This document shows positions 20,920 to 30,612 of a stretch of 64,000 bases of DNA, in pieces. Both the position numbers and the translations under genes were made by a program. Source of the stretch: Armigeres subalbatus (Eukaryota; Arthropoda; Insecta; Diptera; Culicidae); the NCBI RefSeq assembly GCF_024139115.2, contig NC_085140.1, forward strand, positions 290,871,293 through 290,935,292. The letters run 5' to 3'. Position 1 is the stretch's first letter. Each line of letters opens with the position of its first letter. Below the pieces are notes generated by a model. That model ran no database searches. It saw only the letters and a list, made by a program, of their open reading frames with translations, and was not told the DNA's origin.

Positions 20920-22426
20920 CGCTCACGGATAGCAATTTGAACTCTGTGACCTCGGACACGTCCGAAACGATTTCAGCTGCAAAGTTTGTGAACATCCTAA
21001 GCGGACTGTTCCCCGCTTGAACCGGACCCAGTCCAGTTTGTAGCTCGGTGGCAACTTGTCAACCAACTCCTGCACCAGCATAGGGTTGTTAAGGTGGTCT
21101 CTGAGCTGTGCTGCTTCAAGATGGTCGCACAATTGCTTCACCGTGAAAAAAATGGATAAAGGTCTCCAGTCGATCACTTCTCGGTGCAGGGGCGCTTCTG
21201 ACTTTGGTCAGAAGCGTCTTCAGCAACTTCTCCGGCCTCCCAAATATATTTCGAAGGTCGTTTATCACATCTGGTACCGAGTTTGGCAGAACGAGCCGAC
21301 TCCTGACTGCTTCGAGTGCATCACCCTGCAGACAGTCTTGCAGCCGCTTTAAATTTTCCAGGTTCGAAAACCCACACGCCGCTGTCGTGTGCTCGAAACT
21401 ACTGATGAACAACGGCCAGACTTCTGGTTCTCCACGAAATTTCGGGAGATGCTGAGATACCGCTTTGCGAGCGGCTAGCTGCCGTTTCGTGATACGATCG
21501 ATTTCACGCCCCGGCCCGTCAGGGCTTCGGCTGCTCCGCACACTACTATGCCGGCTGTGGCTGCTTTCCACCTGGTCATCCGACTCTTCGGTGGTTTCGC
21601 TTTCTTCGTCCGATTCGTCTCTACTGTTAGCGAGTATGGGCACTCTCTTCGTAGACTTAGGCTTAACTTTACGGATACCTGCTCCCATGCCCGGCGGGTC
21701 TGTTCCTTTCGGATACGCTCCCCGAAAGTCTGTGGTCGACAGCTGCTCGATCGTCTTCTTGGTGTGGACGTCCAGCCACTTCTCCACTTTTCGCTTGGGC
21801 TGTTCTTCTTTCGTCCCGCCAACAGCACCGCCTTGGTCCTTCAAAGCGTTAACCCTCTTGACACTGCTGTCGAATTGCTGCCGGATCGCATCCCGCTTCT
21901 CCGAAAATTCCTTCTCCGCAGCCAGTTGAGCGTCCAACATTTCCTGCTCTTGCTGTAACTGCTGCTCTTGTATCTCGCGTTGCATCTGTAGCTCCAGCTC
22001 ACGCATCTCCCGTTCTTGCCTCAGCTCTTCCTCCTTCCACGCTTTCTGCCTGGCGAGTAGCTTTTTACGCGCCTCCATCCGCTTTGCAAAGGCCTTTTCC
22101 TTGGCGAGTTGTTCCTCTTCCAACTGCTTCTCAGTCGGATCTGCATCGGAACCAACTCCCTGCTCGGATCCATCGCTCTTTTGGCCGGCCTTCTTACCAC
22201 CTCGCGTCTTGCTCCTCGTGTCCGGAACCTTCAACTGCTGAGCACCAGCGGAAACACACACTAGACAGCGCCAATCGGCTTTCACAACTTCCTGGTCTAC
22301 GCCAGCGCAGGAGAAATGAGCCCACTGCCTACATTTCCCACATTGGACCCAATCCACATCCTCCGACATCGACTCCGACATTGAGCAGAACAAACATTGC
22401 TCATTTTTCGATGGAGAGGAAGCCAT
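20920..22426 (-). pseudogene. BEL/Pao gag with PHD finger
   Basis: The likely start is the ATG at 22426 (MASSPSKNEQCLFC), 32 nt after the LTR; an open frame extends 5' into the LTR but without support. Residues about 11-58 form a PHD finger (CLFC, then VQCGKCRQWAHFSC, then WRCLVC; C4HC3 pattern). A long charged coiled coil follows (about residues 105-215, ELELQMQREIQEQQLQQEQE), then an acidic-serine linker and the gag core (LPKFRGEPEVWPLFISSF, GRPEKLLKTLL). The first frame is lost at about 21116. The frame then continues in others (MLVQELVDKLPPSYKLDW), and at least two more shifts precede the protease region. It is the structural protein of the particle; the PHD finger may help chromatin targeting (inference). 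Confidence 0.85.
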
Positions 22427-22457
22427 TCCGAAGTAATCCGATATAAATTTTTGATTT

Positions 22458-23170
22458 TGTTCGGACGGTCGGATTTTAAAACGAAACCGTTTTTGAGAAT
22501 CAACCTTTAAAAGGATGATCAAACTGTGGAAGTTTAATTTGATTTAAATTTACAGGATTCACAATTTTGAGCGTTTTTTGTATAATTTCTACTCACAATT
22601 TAGTTTGTTTTTGCTCCTTTGTCTTCCGTCTCAATCGTCCTTTTTGACCTTTTCTATTAATTAATATAACTCTTCATTTCTATTCTCTTGTCTTTTTTTA
22701 GCGTGTTTCGTATTTTACCTGTCTGTCCTACTCGTTTATATGTCGTTCGTCTAAATGTCGTCTTACTCTTCCGTGGGCTGTCCGCAATAGTTCGAGCACC
22801 ACTGTATTGTCGTCCGTCAGCTGTTTATAATGTTAAAATTTCACTATGTGTTTATTCACATTTCGACCTACTTACAGTGTGCGTTACTGTGATCTGCTGA
22901 CCAAACTCCACCTAATTCACCTCAGCCACTAACACTTTATTCAAATTATATCTCCAACTCTACCCTCACAATAAATTTCTACGATTCGCTATCAATCCAC
23001 TTTACTCAACTTCAGCCATTTGTTTATATTTTCCCTTACCTCTTCAACGTATATGTTTCCTCCTCGCTTTTCAATTTCATCACTCACTCTCACCATCATA
23101 TCAGCTAATTTACCTAATCGGCCAAATGTCGGTTGTGACGCGGCTGCGTCTGGGCAGGGTTGCCAGAACA
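22458..23170 (-). repeat. BEL/Pao 5' LTR
   Basis: It has the same ends as the LTR at 19136. The transcript-5' 240 bp is near-identical to its partner and the remainder is visibly diverged. A minus-strand frame of 66 codons (23192-22992), ending NKWLKLSKVD, is shared by both LTRs. No clear primer-binding site starting TGG follows the LTR. Confidence 0.9.
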
Positions 23171-23189
23171 AGTAGCATATGGAATCATA

Positions 23190-23275
23190 CAAGGTAGTGT
23201 CTTGTCTAAATGCGAGAAAGGCAGTACAGTTTTTTAGGGCATCCAGCTGGAGCTTTCTGGTGGCTTAAATTGTCA
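23190..23275 (+). repeat. 3' end of the GAGAAAGGCA repeat family
   Basis: TGTCTTGTCTAAATGCGAGAAAGGCAGTAC matches, in three overlapping words, the 3' end of the repeat copy at 35900-35945. It begins immediately after the BEL/Pao target duplication, so the BEL element may have landed in or beside this repeat. Confidence 0.5.
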
Positions 23276-23376
23276 AGACTAAACCCCAACAGAAGTTTTG
23301 CTTCTACTAAAGCCAATACTTAGAAGAACTAGTCTATGTTGACCATATGAACACTATTTGTTTTGGTATTGTGATA

Positions 23377-23596
23377 CCGTGACCTGACCTGCCCTAATTC
23401 CGCGCATCGCTTAATACCGTGGTTTTCATAAAAAATCAGAACCTGGCTATCATGGACATCACATTATTTGGTGAAATGTTCAAACATAATATGTTCGAAC
23501 ATTTCACCAAATACATAATACGATGTCCATGATAGGTTCTGATTTTTGATGAAAACCACGGTATTAGGCGATGCGCGGAATTAGGGCAGGTCACGG
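23377..23596. mobile_element. Long-hairpin MITE, copy 1 (TA-flanked)
   Basis: The whole 220-bp element folds on itself: CCGTGACCTGACCTGCCCTA at the left mirrors the right end, and the arms stay paired through ATTCCGCGCATCGC, AATACCGTGGTTTTCAT and ATCATGGACATC to a short centre near 23485. TA lies on both sides (23375-23376, 23597-23598). A transcript across it would form nearly perfect double-stranded RNA. Confidence 0.85.
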
Positions 23597-23661
23597 TAGC
23601 TAGCAAAGTCTAAAAATTTGTGTTTTTTGTATAGATTTCCCTTTCTCCCTTCCCATAGGTA

Positions 23662-23882
23662 CTGTGACTCGCCCCAATTCCGCGCATCGCCTAATACCGT
23701 GGACCGTGGTTTTCATAAAAAATCGGACCTGGCTATCATGGACATCACATTATTTGGTGAAATGTCCAAACATAAAATGTTTGAACATTTCACCAAATAA
23801 TACGATGTCCATGATAGCTAGGTTCTGATTTTTGATGAAAACCACGGTATTAGGCGATGCGCGGAATTAGGACAGGTTACTG
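23662..23882. mobile_element. Long-hairpin MITE, copy 2 (TA-flanked)
   Basis: This is a second copy of the element at 23377 in the same orientation, 285 bp further on, with the same palindromic arms and TA flanks (23660-23661, 23883-23884). Differences are few: an extra GGACCGT in the left arm and changed terminal bases. Confidence 0.85.
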
Positions 23883-23884
23883 TA

Positions 23885-24958
23885 GTCATTTTCCTGTCTG
23901 TCTGTCAACAATAAACCGGACTTAAAACATCTAACCCAGAGTCGTTTAGGGTTGTTATGACCACGCGCATTTCGCGGTTTTCGCGGAATGATTCAGCGCG
24001 GATTTACATAATGATTTTAGGGTTTTGCGCGGATTTAGTTTTAGGTAAAAAATTAATAAATAAAATGCTAGATCTAAGGATATTTTTTCGAAAATTAGTT
24101 TTATGTCTTTCTTGATAGGCATTATTTTCATTAGCAAATGTTGTTGAGAACAAAACTTACGTTTGAAGGCTAAAAACATTATTTTTCGGATATGTCTGAG
24201 CACTTATTGAACAGCATGTATTATACTCTTAAACATTCTTTAAACATATATTATGAGGAAAGAGACGCCACTTGATTTTCTTCAATTTCTGCAAAAAATG
24301 TAAAGCGATTTCCGCAGGAACTCATGAAGAGATTTCCGCAAGTAGGCTCTGACGATTTTCCGCAGGTTGTTTTTGAAGAATTTACTTGAACTTACGTCAA
24401 AATTCTCAAATGAAGTTTTGAAAAAAATCCCAGGGGAGCTTTTGTATCCCCGTAACGCAGGGTAGACAACTTTGCTCTGTGTTACGGTGTAAGATCTACC
24501 ATGGCCACATTGTCAGCTACAGGCAAATCATGACCCAACAAATACCTTCCCCAATATCCAACTCCTTTGTACTTATGAGGGTGTCGCTGAGTCGGGGGCC
24601 TCTCATTAAGTAAGTACTACATCAACACTTCCTTCCCCTCCCAAGTTACGGTGAAGATGGGCTTGGCCAGGAGAAGTAATCTTCATTCTTTCTTACGACT
24701 TCTGCAGCAGATGCGAAAGCAGTTGGATTTCTGCTAACATTTCCAAGAAAATTTCCGTCAGAATTTCCGGAGTATTAGAGGTACTTATTTTTATTGAGTG
24801 TGACCAATTTTATCGATGGTAATAGGGAATTGACTGTTGGATTCACTGAGTAGAAGTTTTATCAAAACTAGGAACGTGGCGCCTTTTATTTTGTTATGTT
24901 TGTTTGTTTATTTATTTCGTCAACCGACGTAGACTAGTACAAATACATATACATGTTT
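23885..24958. other. Unassigned; imperfect hairpin at 24449-24491
   Basis: CCGTAACGCAGGG and CTCTGTGTTACGG pair across a short loop. The following CCTTCCCCAATATCCAACTC and GAGGGTGTCGCTGAGTCG (24545-24600) look like an Aedes dispersed repeat, but I cannot prove this. The rest is AT-rich with TTTCCGCAGG-type words near 24300. Confidence 0.3.
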
Positions 24959-25545
24959 TTGCCTTTCTCGTATACAAAGTATACGTAAAGGCTATATGTT
25001 CGCTCCAAAAATGAACTTTTTATAGGAGGCCCGGAGACCCATAGTGTTATATACCGATCGACTCAGCTCGACGAATTGAGGTGATGTCTGTGTGTGTGTA
25101 TGTGTGTGTATGTCTGTGGACAAATAAATCTCACTCATTTTTAAGGTGCTTATCCTTAACCGATTTGCTCGCAATGAGCTACATACGACGCAAAATCCTG
25201 TCCTATTGTTTCCTATTGAAAATTGGGTGGATCGGACTATGGGATTAGGAGTTATGGCCAAAATACATTTTTTTACATGAAAAAATCTCACTCGTTTTTT
25301 GGCACTTATCCTAGGCACTATCTAGGGACTTATCCTCGCAACATGTTGCATTCGACGCAGAATCCTATCCCATTGTCCCTATTGAAAATTGGCCGGATTG
25401 GACTATGGGCTCAGAAGTTATGGCCAAAATACTTTTTTTTCATACCAAAAGTGCGTAGAAATTACTCACTCGAAAAAAAAGAGAAAGGCACCATCACCGC
25501 TAGGTGGATTAATCTGGGTTTTTTTTCTTTCGTAATGCTATAGTA
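24959..25545 (+). repeat. Dispersed repeat with 5' hairpin and GT-rich microsatellite
   Basis: It starts TTGCCTTTCTCGTATAC, with a palindromic hairpin CGTATAC-AAA-GTATACG at 24969-24985, then AAAGGCTAT, CGAACTTTTTATAG-like and GACCCATAGTGTTATATACCG words. A (GT)n/(GTAT)n tract lies at 25085-25115, and the repeat ends GAGAAAGGCACCATCACCGC. The 5' TGCCTTTCTCG and 3' GAGAAAGGCA are inverted, so it may be a DNA-transposon relative. Other copies lie at 35572-35965 and 55000-55310 (minus), with fragments at 6580, 8745 and 23190. Confidence 0.7.
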
Positions 25546-25670
25546 GATTATGAAATACAATAAAAAACATTTAAAAAAAAATATTTTTTTTGCTGAAGTT
25601 GTTTGTAATTATGAATTTAAATTGTTGAATTTCTTATGTTTGTTTTTTGAAAATATTGTTTAATGTTATG

Positions 25671-27206
25671 TTAAGACATTGATAAGTCAATAGCTTCGCA
25701 GTGTTGATTATAAACAGCCATCATTCGGTTAAGAGGTCCAAATTTGGCATCATTTGTTCGGCGGTGGTTAGTGTGTTAGTTATGTCGAAGTAGCCGAGAA
25801 GGTATGTAAAAATTTAATTTCGACAAAATTTCAGTTGAGTCAACACGTTGGGATACTATATCGTTAACAAATGAAACCGTTGCAAACTCTCGACGCTGTT
25901 TCAATGTTTGTATGTTTATAAGCATGCAACGTTCATAAGATGGAAGAGGAAATGACGTTCAACCTAATTTACGAAGAGCGTATAGTAGAAATTGTTTTTG
26001 TACTGATTCTATTATTTCTTCATGTGTGGTTAAGTAAGGCGATCATACAATGCTACAATATTCCAGTATGGATCGTACATATGAAATATAGGGGGAGATC
26101 CCCCAGTGGCGGACACATAAGCCATTTAACAAAAATCTCACTAACTATACGGATTATGTTAACTGGTATACCATATACACAAAATATGATCATTGATGAA
26201 TCATACAAACTATACATGAGCATTTGAACACGTTTTGTGACAATGTATTTTAATGATGAATTTTGGTGGAAAATTTCACCTTTCAGAAAAGCGTACCCTT
26301 GTACCGGAAACTTTTGCAGCATGTTATATAGCGAAGTTGCTATTATATGAGTAGAGACAGTTGTGGATATTAAAATGTGTTAATAGAGCTTATTCGACTC
26401 TCCAGCTAAATTTCTTACATCCTACTCGGAATTCTCACCTTTTTTAATGCCATCTTCAAATTTTCGTTCTACTTATTTCTGTAGCTTCCTGATACTTTAG
26501 TTAGAAGAAGCAATTAAATTAAAGTAAGTTTAAAAAACAGGTTCAAAAATGACTATTTGCTTACATAAGAATCTCACTGTCCGGACAGCTGGGGGACAGC
26601 TGCCGGATAGACGAAATTGATTTTGCACCAACATTACATAACGTACCTAACAAATCAAGATACTTATTCAAAATATGGCTGATGTTGACCATCTCTACAT
26701 GATTAGAATGCTTCCAATCAATTCGATCTTGTTGATTCAAACCTTCTAAAGTAAGGTAAAACAAGAAAATTTTGACCATTTTTTTCAATCCTAAATTTTG
26801 AACAAAGCTTTCAACCTAAAGATCAAATTTTTCCTACAGGTAAAGGACTTTGAAATAGCTATCCTTTGCACTACATTAGATGGTGGAAGGACCTCTGCAA
26901 GTATCGTTTTGAGAAGTGTCCGGTGTTGGGAGGTGTCCGGCGCTGGGGGATCTCCCCCTATAGTGTTTTGATTGTGTAGGGATCCTGAAAGTTGAAACAG
27001 AAGCGCTTGATAAAGCCTAGCATATTATTAGCTTTGTGAATGATTGTGTTATAGTGATCAACAAGAGTTAGTTTTGAATCTAAAATCACCCCTAAATCCC
27101 TAACTCTTTCACTTCTTTCTACAGTTTTGTTTCCTAGTACAATTTGTGTATTTGGTGTTGTTCTTTTTCTGCTGAATGATATGTTGCATTTCTTTACATT
27201 TAGTTG
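25671..27206 (-). pseudogene. Jockey-clade LINE, C-terminal half of RT, interrupted
   Basis: On the minus strand this encodes the end of a Jockey-type reverse transcriptase. From right to left one reads KCNISFSRKRTTPNTQIVLG (27190-27130), VRDLGVILDSKLTL (27090) and MLGFIKRFCFNF (27010). After the element at 26091-26958 follow YISYVRSILEYCSIV (26085-26045), an in-frame TGA where Trp is usual, KQFLLYALRKLG, then RREFATVSFVNDIV (25870-25830). The frame ends at the TAA 25673-25671, with a further in-frame TAA just before. Collapsing the TA duplication of the inserted element restores the frame exactly. The RT active site and endonuclease are missing. The last upstream piece lies beyond the LTR element, at 34734. 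Confidence 0.85.
26091..26958. mobile_element. TA-flanked TIR element inside the Jockey LINE
   Basis: GGGGGAGATCCCCCAG...GGACAC at the left and its complement GTGTCCGGCGCTGGGGGATC...CCCCC at the right form TIRs of about 30 bp. Each TIR also contains the palindrome GGGGGAGATCCCCC. TA is duplicated (26089-26090, 26959-26960). At 868 bp it has no transposase; a minus-strand open frame (26053-26322) crosses its left border and is not a gene. Confidence 0.85.
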
Positions 27207-27356
27207 TGTGGTGATCTATACTATGTAGAAGATCATTAGGATTGGGAGTTGTTGTAGTGTTAGTTGTCTCATCCGCGAACACTGGTCCAACACAGAGCAG
27301 AACGAGATCACAGGTCATTCAAATATACGGACTCGAGTTGACCGGTCGATATCACA
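27207..27356 (+). repeat. 5' LTR of the Mag-like element
   Basis: 150 bp, starting TGTGGTGATCTATAC and ending CGGTCGATATCACA. It matches 34584-34733 except for about two substitutions (TTAGTTG/TTAGCTG and GCGAACAC/GCGACCAC). It would carry the promoter and the R region. Confidence 0.92.
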
Positions 27357-27370
27357 CGTGGCGACGAGGT
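27357..27370 (+). promoter_or_regulatory. Candidate primer-binding site
   Basis: TGGCGACGAGGT (27359-27370) starts two bases after the LTR. TGGCGAC is the usual start of sites that pair with the 3' end of a tRNA in insect Ty3/gypsy elements. Which tRNA primes it is not determined. Confidence 0.6.
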
Positions 27371-28228
27371 AAAACGGAAAAACGCGGATTTCAATAGTGT
27401 CGAAGGATAGTGAAAATTTGGAGAAAAAAAGGTAACGATACGGAAAAAGAATTTCATAATGAGAAATGTGTACTGAAGTGAATAAATTTTGTTTTTAATA
27501 TAAAAAAAATAGAAGCGCTGCAGTCCGCCATTTTCGAATGTTTGAAACAGTGACGGTGAAAAAAAATGGCTTCTAATGGAAAAGGGGGGGTCATATAGAA
27601 AGTTCTAGAGAGGAAAATAGTTTGGAAAATTAGCATTGGGTTTTTCCTTCTGAAAATAATATGTGTGAAATGGAGTATTAACAACGAACATACAGAAAAG
27701 AAAAAAAAAATCAGTAATTCTCAAGTAAGATGAAAACAGGAAAGTGAGCTTTAGATCAAGCATGGGTACGCCAAAAGACGCCAATTTTTTTTCTTCTTTG
27801 TGTTGGTGGAGGCGAGCTGAGATAACAATCTCCAAGTGCATCAGTGCTGTTGAGGGGAAAAAAATCCGAACAGTGAAAAACGAACAAAACCTTTGTGTGA
27901 ATGGGATAAATTCTGAATGACGATGGTACTAATACAAGTTTGCATGTGGACTTCAATGGTGTGCTTGTATAATGTCGAATTCGTTTTTAAACCTGGGTCA
28001 GTGCCAACCCGAACCCTGAATAAAAAAACATTTTCAGTTCCATCTGTCAGTGGATATGTTGGTGTGCGTAGCATCGTGTTTGTTTTGATTCGAAACATAT
28101 GATCCAGGACATTCAGTGCACTGGCAGTGCGTTGGCCTTGACTAATCAGATCATGATAAATAAATATGTTCAAGTGCGTGAACTGATTTTTGCGGATAGT
28201 GGAATTTACTTTTGGGTGGATATAAATA

Positions 28229-28429
28229 GGGAAACTGCTCCTGGAATTCATCTCATGGCTCCGATATTCATCCCATCAAAAACAAAGCAATTGAAAGGAA
28301 TTTGGATTGTTTATTATTTTTGTGATTTTTCTCAGCAGTGAGCACGCATGTTGACAAAAAGAGGCGAATTTTTTGTTTCGCGATGAGATGAATATATGTT
28401 CAGTGAGATGGAGATCGGAACAGTTCCCC
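28229..28429. mobile_element. TA-flanked MITE in the leader
   Basis: GGGAAACTGCTCCTGGAATT at the left and CGGAACAGTTCCCC at the right are inverted repeats. The pairing continues through ATTCATCTCATG against GATGAGATGAAT. TA lies on both sides. The 201-bp element is non-coding. Confidence 0.75.
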
Positions 28430-29464
28430 TATTCAATTATATTCAATAATCCCGTGCACATTTTTATACCAAGAATTCCGTATATAATTCATGTGAAAGA
28501 GATTTTCTATTCTACAAAAAATCATCTATTTCTGCAAAAGTTTTTTTCGGAGAACACTCAAAAGCATGTAATAAAAATTCTCCAGGATTCGCTAATTTTT
28601 TTCCTCGCTACTTCTCCTGATAAAGGGAGCCTCACACTTCGGGAAAATTTTCCGCCGGATTTCAAGAATCTCCCGGAGGAATTGCTCGAGGTACTTCCGG
28701 GAGAATTTATGTACGAAACTTGCGGAGCAATTCCTGAAGGAAACTTCGAGTAATTTCTTGTATTCCAGAAGACTTATATTGTAGGAATTTCCAAATAAAT
28801 TCCTGGGGCAACTTTCAGAGAAAATCCTGGAACAGTTTTCAAAGATATTTCTAGAATAATTTCCAAAGAAATTCATCTCGAAAGGATCCCTTGGAAAAAC
28901 TAAGGAGGAATGCCTGAAAGAATTACTGGAAGAATTTCTGAAGTAATTTCTGGCAGAATTCCCGGAGAAAATTCTGAAACGCACGAAAGAGTTCAAAAGA
29001 AATTCTGCATAAGAAATAATTCTATTCGGTATTCCTCAAATATATTTTTCTGAGAATTCTTAGCAGATTTTATGAACGGGTTTCAAGGGGAATTCCCAAA
29101 CCAAACATTCCCTACATATGTAATTCCATCCACCGACCTAATTTAGGACACCATCTGTGAGGAAAACCTGAATGAACTTATGAATACATAACTACCCTAA
29201 CAATTATTTTTAAAACTGAATCTAGAGAACAGTACCGGATTAATTTAATTTAAAACTACAATAACGAATATCACAAAATTCCCGGGAAAAAAGATTTTCA
29301 ACGCGCGTTTTATTTTAATAAACAGACAGTTTCATTCCTCCCTTCTCCTTGTTTATTCCACCCAGTCCCACCCACCCACGTGGTTTTGACAGTTGAAGTA
29401 CAGTTGTATTGGTGAACCCGGTGCGAAACCGTGAAACAACACAGTGCGAACCCGACAGCTTTGG

Positions 29465-29559
29465 GGTTGGAACTAGTGCGAACCTAGTTCCAACCTGAGC
29501 GAATAAAAAAACACTTTGACAGCACTTAGGTTGGAACTGGTTCCAACCTAGGTTGGAAC
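29465..29559. repeat. Cluster of GGTTGGAAC dyads in the leader
   Basis: GGTTGGAACTAG-7 nt-CTAGTTCCAACC (29465-29495), AGGTTGGAAC-TG-GTTCCAACCT (29528-29549) and the overlapping perfect 20-bp palindrome GTTCCAACCTAGGTTGGAAC (29540-29559) are all exact inverted repeats of one half-site. Confidence 0.85.
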
Positions 29560-30137
29560 TTTTTAAAAACGAATTCGACATAAGAAACAGAAGAATGAAT
29601 CCTCTGTGCATATGGAATAAAATGTGTTCGACAGCAATACATTTGGTAAGGCCAGTTGCGTTGCCGTGAAAAAAATGGATACGCACATATAAATTCAAGG
29701 TCATTTACCACTGCAATAAAATAGTGCACTGCAGACTGATTGTTGAGAGTGCTATTGATATGTCCTGGTCGATGAATGATACTAATCGATGACAAAGATG
29801 AGAGGATATTCAGATATGTTATTTTTTTCATTTGTTCGTGACGGTCAAAAGACATAATGAATGGAAACCCTGGTATGGAGAAAGTCATCAGGCAAGTAGA
29901 GAGAGCATGCGCCGTGAAGTGTGCACTGCACGTGGGTGGCATCAAGTGCCATTGACAATGACGCTAGCACACTTTATGGTAGTATGAGAGAGTGAGGAAA
30001 AACATGCTCATTATTATTTTAGACAACGTTGAATGTATGCAATTCATAAATGAACGGAGTAATGCAAGTGATGTCAACACCTGATAGAATGTTGACTTCG
30101 TATTAATTGCGCGACGCGCATAGAGTGCCGCTGGCAC

Positions 30138-30385
30138 TGTGATTAAATTCACTGAGAGCGTAGAGAAGCTGTGATTAAATTCACTGAGAGCGTGAAGACG
30201 CTGTGATCAAATTCACTGGTAAATGGTTGATGAAATAACCAGAGCCGCTGGCATTGTGATTAAATTCACTGAGAGCGTAAAATAAAACGCTGTGATTAAA
30301 TTCACTGTAAACAAAAATAATAAAATTAAAAGTTGTACGAAGAGAAAACACTCGAGAGCATGAAACTGATGTGATTAAATTCACT
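30138..30385 (+). repeat. Six TGTGATTAAATTCACT dyads upstream of gag
   Basis: The 16-mer occurs at 30138, 30170, 30202 (one change), 30255, 30291 and 30370. Each is a partial dyad TGTGA-N6-TCACT. The first three are spaced 32 bp apart, about three helical turns. Larger GCCGCTGGCA-TGTGATTAAATTCACTGAGAGCG units recur 117 bp apart. The array ends about 230 bp before the gag ATG. Confidence 0.9.
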
Positions 30386-30612
30386 AAGGGCGCTCTGATC
30401 GCTACGTTTAACATTCGTGTATGTAGTTACACACGCAATATATTATTGTTTTTATATGTTATGTTATGTTCATGTATTATGGCGGACTGTTGCGTATAAG
30501 TTATTAAGAGTTATAGGCAACCAAAGGATATTAGGTGCAGTAATAAATGTTGACTGTGTTGCTTATTTTTTCCTAACAGAACATAATAGCTAATGACGAA
30601 ACGATTATTCCG

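Larger units (their letters stand above)
19136..23170 (-). mobile_element. BEL/Pao LTR retrotransposon, RT and integrase deleted
   Basis: This is an element of 4.0 kb with two LTRs (19136-19853 and 22458-23170) and the 5-bp target duplication AGTAG at 19131-19135 and 23171-23175. In transcription order (minus) it holds the 5' LTR, gag with an N-terminal PHD finger, a CCHC/aspartic-protease region, then directly the polypurine tract and 3' LTR. The RT, RNase H and integrase, normally about 3 kb, are absent, so it could only move using proteins from intact relatives. The PHD-bearing gag and the DUF1758-like protease are characteristic of insect BEL/Pao elements. Confidence 0.9.
27371..30612 (+). 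other. Long leader of the Mag-like element
   Basis: About 3.2 kb separate the primer-binding site from the gag start. It holds a MITE (28229-28429), a decayed ATTTCC-type region (28590-29000, GAATTTCTGGAAG words), a cluster of GGTTGGAAC dyads (29465-29559) and six TGTGATTAAATTCACT dyads (30138-30385). Open frames here (for example 28592-28996 minus, 29526-29945 minus) show no domain. GTCGAATTCGTTTTTAAA near 27975 is mirrored near 29562. Confidence 0.6.

Noticed and set aside
21465..22446. Plus-strand frames of up to 154 codons opposite the BEL/Pao gag
   Set aside because: They are shadows of the minus-strand gag, which has clear PHD, coiled-coil and gag motifs.
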